From an uncultured Erysipelotrichaceae bacterium (GTDB taxonomy: Bacteria; Bacillota_I; Bacilli_A; RF39; UBA660), in contig CACYEG010000022.1 in NCBI GenBank assembly GCA_902773365.1, positions 1-6,022 on the forward strand: a stretch of 6,022 bases of DNA. The letters run 5' to 3'. Under the pieces are notes generated by a model. The model worked only from the letters and a program-made list of their open reading frames with translations, had not been told where the DNA came from and did not search any database. Of the stretch, positions 1 to 4,521 are shown piece after piece. Numbering within the stretch: the first letter of the stretch is position 1; the number at the start of each line of letters is the position of its first letter. The translations under genes and the position numbers were made by a program.

Positions 1-66
1 TGCGGGACTCGAACCTGCGACCTAACGGTTAACAGCCGTGCGCTCTACCGACTGAGCTAATCAGGC
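1..66 (-). tRNA. tRNA-Asn(GUU), 3' end cut by window edge
   Basis: Read on the minus strand, the segment folds as a tRNA. The 5' acceptor strand is GCCTGAT, followed by T8-A9, a perfect 4-bp D stem (GCTC/GAGC), and an anticodon loop CTGTTAA with anticodon GTT, which decodes Asn codons AAC/AAU. The T loop is TTCGAGT. Only the first base of the 3' acceptor strand (pairing T7-A66) is inside the window; the other six acceptor bases and the discriminator lie to the left. Two imperfect pairs are visible: C27 opposite T43 at the base of the anticodon stem, and A51 opposite C63 in the T stem. It is transcribed away from the sigma gene from a promoter at 78-107. Identity is secure; whether the mismatches matter is not known. 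Confidence 0.93.
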
Positions 67-77
67 ATTGCTCCTTA

Positions 78-107
78 ATTATATAACTAAATCTTGACTC
101 TAGTCAA
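78..107 (-). promoter_or_regulatory. Promoter of the tRNA-Asn gene
   Basis: On the minus strand, TTGACT (plus-strand 102-107) is followed after 18 bases by a perfect TATAAT (78-83). The start site would fall around 71-72, five or six bases before the mature tRNA 5' end at 66. An A-tract on the same strand (plus-strand T run 110-116) lies just upstream of the -35 and resembles an UP element, as expected for a stable-RNA promoter. The -35 lies inside the palindrome at 93-108. Confidence 0.75.
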
Positions 108-116
108 GCTTTTTTT
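93..116 (+). terminator. Palindrome plus T-run, terminator-like
   Basis: CTTGACT (93-99) and AGTCAAG (102-108) form a perfect inverted repeat, followed by C and seven T (110-116). In form this is an intrinsic terminator for rightward transcription. No rightward gene lies to its left in the window, so any such transcript would be antisense to the tRNA. The right arm also holds the -35 of the tRNA promoter and the T-run doubles as that promoter's upstream A-tract. It may therefore be promoter architecture rather than a terminator. Confidence 0.4.
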
Positions 117-170
117 GATAATACTTGCTATTTAAATTATATGTTTTAATTTTTTATATATACATTTTGC

Positions 171-183
171 TGTAAAGTTTACA
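171..183. promoter_or_regulatory. 13-bp palindrome TGTAAA-G-TTTACA, possible operator
   Basis: TGTAAA and TTTACA are separated by one base, 78 bases before the chosen start of the sigma gene. A further TGTAAA half-site lies at 225-230. The shape is that of a dimeric repressor site and resembles a catabolite-responsive (cre-like) element that is one base short, but no regulator can be assigned from sequence. I found no convincing SigA, SigH, SigF or SigG promoter in the AT-rich stretch 117-260. Confidence 0.3.
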
Positions 184-260
184 AAAATAAAGGTCGAACT
201 ATGTCACATCCGTTTAAAGTTGGGTGTAAACTTCCTATATTGTTAGTGAAGGGTGATATC

Positions 261-875
261 ATGGCAATAGATATATTGCAGTATGAAAAGCTTGTTTACA
301 GTATCGCTAATAAATTTTACGGTGCTGAAAAGGAAGATTTAATTCAGGCGGGTTTTTTAGGACTTGCTAAAGCAGTTAAAAATTACAAAAGTGATGGGGA
401 AACTCAATTTTCTACATATGCTTATAATTATATTTATGGAGAAATGTATGAAACACAAACAGGATCTAGACCAATCAGACTTCAAAAAGGATCTTTAAGA
501 ATTTATAAAAGTGTCAATAAATATAGAGAACACTTAACTGAAAAATTAGGAAGGGAAGTTTCACTATCAGAAGCGGCTAGTGCTTTAGGAATTGATTGTA
601 ATCTAGTATTGGATATTGCCAATTCTTTAGCGCCTCAAACTAGTTTAGAACTTGATGGAATTAATATTAGTAGTGAAGAACATATGGACGATATGATATT
701 ATTTAAAGAATGTTTAGCCAGTTTAGATGAATTAGAAAAATCTGTAATAGACAATCGGTATATGAAGGATTTAAGTCAAAGTGAGACTGCTAAAGTACTT
801 GGTTTATCGCAAGTTAAAGTAAGCAGAATAGAAAAGAAAAGTAAAGAAAAAATGCGTGAATATATGGCTAGTTAG
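261..875 (+). CDS. Sporulation-type sigma-70 family sigma factor (SigF/SigG class), short form
   Basis: This encodes a 204-residue alternative sigma factor that should direct RNA polymerase to sporulation promoters, probably in the forespore. Region 2 spans residues 10-66, with DLIQAGFLGLAKAVKNY (26-42) and FSTYA (50-54). Region 3 follows from RPI at 70-72 through LGREVSLSEAASALGI (96-111). Region 4 is at 155-202, with the helix-turn-helix around LSQSETAKVLGLSQVKVSRI (171-190), which is the SigF/SigG/SigB-type pattern. Family members are usually about 250 residues; here the N-terminal segment before region 2 is nearly gone. The ATG at 261 is chosen because AAGGGTGAT lies just upstream and region 2 begins soon after. 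An in-frame ATG at 201 with a weaker AAAGG would add 20 residues without sigma similarity. In Bacillus, sigF directly precedes spoVA, which supports a SigF-equivalent role, but SigG cannot be excluded. spoIIAA and spoIIAB, which control SigF, are not present upstream. Confidence 0.85.
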   Translation: MAIDILQYEKLVYSIANKFYGAEKEDLIQAGFLGLAKAVKNYKSDGETQFSTYAYNYIYGEMYETQTGSRPIRLQKGSLRIYKSVNKYREHLTEKLGREVSLSEAASALGIDCNLVLDIANSLAPQTSLELDGINISSEEHMDDMILFKECLASLDELEKSVIDNRYMKDLSQSETAKVLGLSQVKVSRIEKKSKEKMREYMAS

Positions 876-918
876 TATAATTATTAAAAAAACACCCATT
901 ATATAATTGGTGAATATA
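876..918 (+). promoter_or_regulatory. sigma-spoVAC intergenic: TATAAT and a hairpin covering the spoVAC RBS
   Basis: A perfect TATAAT (876-881) begins right after the sigma stop codon, without a clear SigA -35. A TGAATA at 857-862 resembles the -35 of SigG promoters, but the spacing and the matching -10 are imperfect. Then CACC-C-ATT (893-900) pairs with AAT-T-GGTG (905-912), closing a loop ATAT with one C/T mismatch. The GGTG of this stem is the core of the spoVAC ribosome binding site (GGTGA, 909-913), so the hairpin could limit spoVAC translation. spoVA in Bacillus is forespore-transcribed by SigG; whether that applies here is inference. Confidence 0.4.
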
Positions 919-1356
919 ATGGATAAGGAAGAATATCTTAAATTAGTTAAAAAAAATAATAAGGAAAAAAATATAATAAAAAATGCTCTAATTTCATTTT
1001 TAGTAGGCGGCTTTCTTGGTAGTATCTTTCATATTTTGACTTCGTTAATTATTTCGTATTGCAGTGTATCAAAGGAATTTGCCTGTGGAATAAGTTTGTT
1101 TATATTCATTTTAGTAGCGGTAGTTCTTACTGGAATTGGCGTATTTGACAAACTAGTTAGCAAATATAAGTTCGGACTCATTATCCCAATAACAGGATTT
1201 GCTCATTCTATTGCAAGCAGTTTGCTAGAATATAAAAAAGACGGTTTAATAACAGGATTAGGCGCTAATATGTTCAAGCTTGCTGGAGCAGTAATACTTT
1301 ATGGTAGTGTAGCAGGGGTTATATTTGCATTATTGAAGGTGATAATCTATGGCTAG
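919..1356 (+). CDS. spoVAC: Stage V sporulation protein AC
   Basis: This encodes a 145-residue membrane protein of the SpoVA complex, which carries dipicolinic acid (DPA) into the developing forespore and lets it out at germination. SpoVAC of Bacillus is reported to act as a mechanosensitive channel. After a charged N terminus (1-21, many Lys and Glu), hydrophobic segments lie near 22-47, 56-75, 86-103 and 121-143. The family signature is clear: TGIGVFDK (71-78), PITGFAHS (90-97) and LGANMFKLAGAVILYG (114-129). Length is close to the usual 150. The ATG at 919 is preferred over an upstream in-frame TTG at 907 because GGTGA (909-913) lies five bases before it and the protein then starts MDKEEY. 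It lies 43 bases after the sigma gene and overlaps spoVAD by eight bases. Its central part is paralogous to SpoVAE further down. Confidence 0.94.
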   Translation: MDKEEYLKLVKKNNKEKNIIKNALISFLVGGFLGSIFHILTSLIISYCSVSKEFACGISLFIFILVAVVLTGIGVFDKLVSKYKFGLIIPITGFAHSIASSLLEYKKDGLITGLGANMFKLAGAVILYGSVAGVIFALLKVIIYG

Positions 1357-2293
1357 TATTAGATTTAAAAATGCTTATTTGGGAGTTTCTAAAACAATAT
1401 CGACTAATAATGAAAGAATTGATACAACATTCAAAGTAGATAATTACTTCTATGGGGAACGAACAGTAGAATGTGCAGAAGAAAAGATGCAAATAAAAGT
1501 ATTGGATACACTAAGAAATGGTGAAAAAATAGATTTAGTGATTGGTGCTGATTTATCAAATCAATTGGGAATTACTAACAAGGTGATGAGTAAAATAGAC
1601 ATCCCTTATCTTGGTGTATATAGTGCCTGCAGTTCATATGTAGAAGAACTTATATTAGCCTCAAATTTCCTAAAAAATTCGTGCTTTAAAAATATAGCAT
1701 GTCTAATTAGTAGTCATAACTTGGATAGTGAAAGGACGTATAGATATCCAGTAGAGTATGGGACAATTACGAGAAATACACAAACCTTTACCGCAACTGG
1801 GGCTATTGCAAGTCTAGTGACTAAAAGTGAAACAAATATTAAAATAGAATCAGCAACTATCGGTAAAGCTATCGACTATGGAGTTAAAGACGCCAACAAT
1901 ATGGGAGCGGTTATGGCACCAGGCGCTGCTGATACTTTAATTAATCATCTAAAAGACTTAAAGCGAGATATTAGCTATTATGACTTAGTTTTAACAGGGG
2001 ATTTAGGTAAACTTGGCAGCGATTTATTTTTAACTATACTGTCCAAAAATGACATTACTATTAAAAAACATATTGATTCTGGTAGCATTCTTATTAGAGA
2101 TAAAGAATTAACAAAACAAGGAGCAAGTGGGCCGATTTGTCTGCCAATTGTATTAACAGAAAAAATATTAAAAGAAAATAAATATAAAAGAATACTTATA
2201 ATTGGAACAGGAGCATTATTTAATACCACTATGTCAAACCAAAAAAGAAGTCTTCCTTGTATAAGTCACGCCGTAAGTTTGGAGGTAAATTAA
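1349..2293 (+). CDS. spoVAD: Stage V sporulation protein AD
   Basis: This encodes a 314-residue thiolase-fold protein of the SpoVA complex. In Bacillus, SpoVAD is the component shown to bind DPA directly and sits at the inner forespore membrane through its partners; it has no membrane segment itself. Visible family blocks are YGERTVECAEEKM (35-47), LGVYSACSS (88-96, with C94 at the thiolase active-site position), NNMGAVMAPGAADT (183-196), YDLVLTGDLGKLG (211-223), GTGAL (286-290) and the C-terminal SLPCISHAVSLE (301-312). Bacillus SpoVAD is about 338 residues, so this is slightly short. The ATG at 1349 follows AAGGTGA (1336-1342) and lies inside the end of spoVAC (8-base overlap), which indicates translational coupling. 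The stop shares one base with the spoVAE start. Confidence 0.95.
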   Translation: MASIRFKNAYLGVSKTISTNNERIDTTFKVDNYFYGERTVECAEEKMQIKVLDTLRNGEKIDLVIGADLSNQLGITNKVMSKIDIPYLGVYSACSSYVEELILASNFLKNSCFKNIACLISSHNLDSERTYRYPVEYGTITRNTQTFTATGAIASLVTKSETNIKIESATIGKAIDYGVKDANNMGAVMAPGAADTLINHLKDLKRDISYYDLVLTGDLGKLGSDLFLTILSKNDITIKKHIDSGSILIRDKELTKQGASGPICLPIVLTEKILKENKYKRILIIGTGALFNTTMSNQKRSLPCISHAVSLEVN

Positions 2294-2643
2294 TGAAGAT
2301 ATTTTCATCATTCATATTAGTTGGGCTAATTTGCTTTATTGCATCTATTATATACGATACAACTAAATGGACATCTGGACACATTACAAGTTTATTTGTT
2401 GTAGTTGGTGCATTTTTAGGTTTTATCGGCATATATGATTATTTAATCGAGAAATGTGGATATGGTTTGTCTCTTCCAATAACGTCTTTTGGTAATCAAT
2501 TGTATAAAAGCGCTCTTAATGGTATTCACAGTAATGGATTTTTTGGTGCTTTTAAAGATTTATATGTTACGACATCATTAGGAATTTCTTCGGCGATTAT
2601 TTTAAGCTTTTTAATGAGTTTGGTTTGTAAACCTAAAGACTAG
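2293..2643 (+). CDS. spoVAE: Stage V sporulation protein AE (AEB type)
   Basis: This encodes a 116-residue membrane protein, the third part of the core SpoVA DPA-transport complex. It has an N-terminal hydrophobic segment (5-20), a second at 32-47 ending GFIGIYDYL, the conserved LPITSFGNQL (61-70), GFFGAFKDLYVTTSLGIS (82-99), and a last helix (100-112) before a KPKD tail typical of SpoVAEB. The PITSFG block mirrors PITGFAH in SpoVAC, so the two genes are paralogs. The ATG at 2293 overlaps the spoVAD stop by one base and has GGAGGT at 2281-2286. An upstream in-frame ATG at 2257 would lie within spoVAD and add 12 residues that the family does not have. AC, AD and AE alone form the minimal spoVA set seen in clostridia. 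The separate spoVAEA, AF, AA and AB of Bacillus are absent here. Confidence 0.94.
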   Translation: MKIFSSFILVGLICFIASIIYDTTKWTSGHITSLFVVVGAFLGFIGIYDYLIEKCGYGLSLPITSFGNQLYKSALNGIHSNGFFGAFKDLYVTTSLGISSAIILSFLMSLVCKPKD

Positions 2644-2655
2644 AAATAGTTTTTT
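2639..2655 (+). terminator. Weak intrinsic terminator after spoVAE
   Basis: ACTA (2639-2642) and TAGT (2647-2650) pair around a GAAA tetraloop, followed by a T run to 2655. The flanking AAAG can extend the stem into the T run. The stem is short and AT-rich and overlaps the spoVAE stop codon, so termination may be partial. Confidence 0.4.
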
Positions 2656-2660
2656 CCCTG

Positions 2661-2669
2661 TGATATAAT
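2661..2669 (+). promoter_or_regulatory. Extended -10 promoter (TGATATAAT) for the carboxypeptidase gene
   Basis: TG-A-TATAAT is a full extended -10 element of vegetative (SigA) type. No good -35 is visible 17 bases upstream, which an extended -10 can tolerate. The start site would be near 2676, giving a 30-base leader to the ATG at 2706. The same nine bases recur upstream of sipW (4408-4416). Confidence 0.6.
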
Positions 2670-2705
2670 TTCTAATTGAGATATATTAATAGAGGTGAAT
2701 TTACT

Positions 2706-3653
2706 ATGGAAAAAAATAAACATGTTAATAAAGGACTAATATTTGTTTTAGTTGCTATTGTTCTATTAGTAATTTCTATATTCATATTTTATAATATGAA
2801 AAGTAATGTTACAGATGAAAAATTAGCTAAAGAGACAAGTAGTGAATCCCAAAAGAAAGACAAGAAGCCTACAATTAGTTCAACAAGCACAAGCACAAGT
2901 ACAACAACTACAATTACAACTACTAGTACATCAACGACTAAAAAAATAACTACTTCGAAAACTACTAAAAGTACTACTAGCACTACTAGTGTTACCCAAA
3001 CTATTAGGGAAGTTGCCTCTACGACAAGCAAAGGATTTAAAGTAGAATATAGAGCTGGTGCTTATTACATTGGAGGCATTCTTATTGCAAACAAAAGTTA
3101 TCCACTTGATAAAGATTACATACCATCAGGTACACATAAACAAGCGTCCAGTAGCACTACGCACTGTGCAGACTGTATTATTGAAGATGGCTATCTAGCA
3201 TTCCAAAAAATGAAAGAAGCCATAAAAGAAAAAGGGATTATTCTATGGATACAAAGTGGTTACCGTTCCTATAGTTTACAAAATAACTTATATAATGGTT
3301 ATGTAAAAAGAAGTGGAAAACAACAAGCAGATACTTATTCAGCACGTCCTGGACACAGCGAACATCAGACTGGATATGCATTCGATGTATGTGCATCCAA
3401 AGATGGTAAAAATTATCCTTGTATTACAAGCTCATTTAACAATACAGAACCAGCTTTGTGGTTAAAAGACAACTGTTATAAATATGGTTTTATTTTAAGG
3501 TATCCAGAAGGTAAAGAAAATGAAACTGGTTATAAACATGAATCTTGGCACTTTAGATATGTAGGAGTTGAACTGGCAACTAAATTGTATAACAATGGAT
3601 CATGGATTACTTTAGAAGATTATTTAGGTATCGATAGTAAATATGATAATTAA
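2706..3653 (+). CDS. Membrane-anchored D-alanyl-D-alanine carboxypeptidase, M15B (VanY-like)
   Basis: This encodes a 315-residue zinc peptidase expected to trim the terminal D-Ala from peptidoglycan stem peptides outside the cell. It has a short Lys-rich N terminus, one membrane segment (11-29), a Ser/Thr-rich stalk (about 55-108) and a C-terminal VanY domain (about 130-310). Active-site blocks are SGYRSY (184-189), SEHQTGYAFD (218-227, zinc ligands H220 and D227) and ESWHF (279-283, catalytic E279 and zinc ligand H282), so the enzyme looks intact. Five cysteines (154, 157, 229, 239, 257) in the exported domain suggest disulfides. The ATG at 2706 is chosen for GAGGTGA at 2692-2698; an in-frame ATG at 2676 lacks this spacing. 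It has its own promoter and terminator, so it is probably a single-gene unit. A link to spore cortex or wall remodelling is possible from position alone but unproven. Confidence 0.92.
   Translation: MEKNKHVNKGLIFVLVAIVLLVISIFIFYNMKSNVTDEKLAKETSSESQKKDKKPTISSTSTSTSTTTTITTTSTSTTKKITTSKTTKSTTSTTSVTQTIREVASTTSKGFKVEYRAGAYYIGGILIANKSYPLDKDYIPSGTHKQASSSTTHCADCIIEDGYLAFQKMKEAIKEKGIILWIQSGYRSYSLQNNLYNGYVKRSGKQQADTYSARPGHSEHQTGYAFDVCASKDGKNYPCITSSFNNTEPALWLKDNCYKYGFILRYPEGKENETGYKHESWHFRYVGVELATKLYNNGSWITLEDYLGIDSKYDN
2876..2996 (+). repeat. Low-complexity ACN/AGY codon tract encoding a Thr/Ser stalk
   Basis: Runs of ACA, ACT, AGC and AGT codons alternate here and encode about 40 residues, nearly all Thr or Ser with a few Lys. 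The first part repeats ACAAGC almost exactly (from about 2883). It lies between the membrane anchor and the catalytic domain and acts as a flexible spacer, possibly glycosylated. The repeat units are six bases, so changes in copy number would keep the reading frame. Confidence 0.7.
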
Positions 3654-3654
3654 G

Positions 3655-3676
3655 GCAAGTAATATCTTGCTTTTTT
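3655..3676 (+). terminator. Intrinsic terminator after the carboxypeptidase gene
   Basis: GCAAG (3655-3659) and CTTGC (3666-3670) form a 5-bp stem with a 6-base loop, followed by six T (3671-3676). It starts two bases after the stop codon. Confidence 0.7.
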
Positions 3677-3695
3677 AATTTGCATTTGTTACAAT
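3667..3695 (+). promoter_or_regulatory. Promoter for the tasA-like gene
   Basis: An extended -10, TG-T-TACAAT (3687-3695), has a TTGCTT 17 bases upstream of the hexamer (3667-3672) as a partial -35. The -35 overlaps the 3' arm of the preceding terminator. The start site would be near 3702, followed by a strong AAGGAGGT (3710-3717) five bases before the ATG. Confidence 0.5.
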
Positions 3696-3722
3696 TTAAA
3701 TGTAATACTAAGGAGGTTACTT

Positions 3723-4343
3723 ATGGAAAGTAGAAATAATGGTAATACTATATTATTAACGGTTATCGGTATTGCAACCTTATTAGTTGCATTAGTTGGT
3801 GCAACATTTGCCTATTTTACAGCGTCTATCAATAATTCAAATAGTCAAACATTAAGTGCATCTACTGCAAGTCCAGCTGGACTTAACTATGTAGGTGGAG
3901 AATTACAATTACCAAATGCATTACCAGGAGATAGTCACGATATGACATTTACTGTAACTAATCCATCAACTAATACTATTTCACAAGAATACAAACTAAA
4001 AGTTGTCGTTGATGCTGATCAAATCCCTGAAGGAAAAGCATTTGTTGCAGTAGACCAAGATAATAATCCGGCTCCTAATCAGTTAGTCGTAAATATAAGC
4101 GCTGCTACATCAGGTACACATACACCATTTAGTGGTACTTTGACACACGATTATACAGATGGAAATAATGCAGAAGATTGGGCATTTACAGATGCTGTCA
4201 CTATCGCCCCTGGTGAAGTACACACATATACTTTAACAGTCGCATTTAATAATCTAGAGGATCAAAATCAAAATCCTAACCAAGGTAAAGAATTCTATGC
4301 ACATGTTAATATTTATGATGTAAGAAGTTTAAGTAACAATTGA
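3723..4343 (+). CDS. TasA/CalY-like secreted protein with SipW-dependent-type signal peptide
   Basis: This encodes a 206-residue exported protein. Residues 1-35 form an unusual signal peptide: a polar, weakly charged start, a hydrophobic core (9-25) and the GATFAYFTAS block (26-35) typical of proteins processed by SipW-type signal peptidases (TasA of Bacillus subtilis biofilm fibres, camelysin CalY). The mature part continues with the usual GGELQLPNALPGDS (58-71) and MTFTVTNPSTN (74-84), a beta-rich immunoglobulin-like pattern shared by this family. It also has IAPGEVHTYTLTV (161-173) and an Asn/Asp-rich region with no cysteine. It likely forms or decorates extracellular fibres or the cell surface. 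TasA is about 260 residues, so this is a shorter relative; calling it tasA would go too far. The start has a strong AAGGAGGT. A SipW-type peptidase is encoded next. The stop is TGA. Confidence 0.85.
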   Translation: MESRNNGNTILLTVIGIATLLVALVGATFAYFTASINNSNSQTLSASTASPAGLNYVGGELQLPNALPGDSHDMTFTVTNPSTNTISQEYKLKVVVDADQIPEGKAFVAVDQDNNPAPNQLVVNISAATSGTHTPFSGTLTHDYTDGNNAEDWAFTDAVTIAPGEVHTYTLTVAFNNLEDQNQNPNQGKEFYAHVNIYDVRSLSNN

Positions 4344-4354
4344 CACAATTAATG

Positions 4355-4377
4355 GTCAAACGAATGTTTGGCTTTTT
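4355..4377 (+). terminator. Intrinsic terminator between tasA-like and sipW
   Basis: GTCAAAC (4355-4361) pairs with GTTTGGC (4366-4372) around a GAAT loop, seven pairs including one T-G wobble, followed by TTTTT-C-TTT. It would end or reduce tasA-like transcription before sipW, which has a promoter of its own. Confidence 0.7.
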
Positions 4378-4383
4378 CTTTGA

Positions 4384-4421
4384 GAATGATTATTAGATAT
4401 ATCGAAATGATATAATCATTC
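4384..4421 (+). promoter_or_regulatory. sipW promoter inside a 10-bp inverted repeat
   Basis: An extended -10, TG-A-TATAAT (4408-4416), is preceded by no clear -35. It lies within a perfect inverted repeat: GAATGATTAT (4384-4393) and ATAATCATTC (4412-4421), with 18 bases between the arms. One arm covers most of the -10 and the other covers the place of the -35, so a dimeric protein bound to the repeat would block polymerase. The start site would be near 4423. Confidence 0.55.
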
Positions 4422-4521
4422 GTTTCAATGAATGGTCAATAAAGTGTTAAACTCAAATTTTTTAGAAGTATCTTGCTTGTTTTTTTTAATACCTTCATTT
4501 ATACTTATAATGGTGAATAGT

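Noticed and set aside
1978..2229. Minus-strand open frame of 83 codons inside spoVAD
   Set aside because: It is antisense to a well-conserved gene, has no ribosome binding site pattern or recognisable domain, and is best explained as a shadow frame.
2229..2432. Minus-strand open frame of 67 codons across the spoVAD/spoVAE junction
   Set aside because: It lies opposite two overlapping conserved genes and shows no family features.
2876..2996. Repeat tract considered as a CRISPR or tandem-repeat element
   Set aside because: The units are short codon-level repeats in frame within the carboxypeptidase gene, with no spacer/repeat structure.
2789..3031. Minus-strand open frame rich in Val and Leu, looking like a membrane protein
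   Set aside because: It is the complement of the Thr/Ser codon tract, since ACN and AGY read backwards give Val and Leu codons. The hydrophobicity is an artefact.
4341..4343. TGA stop of the tasA-like gene as possible UGA-Trp recoding
   Set aside because: All eight Trp codons in the complete genes are TGG, and reading through would add only three residues before TAA, so standard termination is simpler.
4351..4439. Nine-base direct repeat AATGGTCAA at 4351-4359 and 4431-4439
   Set aside because: It is short; one copy is part of the tasA-like terminator and the other is in the sipW leader, with no flanking structure to suggest a mobile element or target site duplication.
4469..4489. TATCTTGCTTG plus T run resembling the 3' half of the terminator at 3655-3676
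   Set aside because: The matching 5' arm is not present, so no stable stem forms and it cannot be called a terminator.
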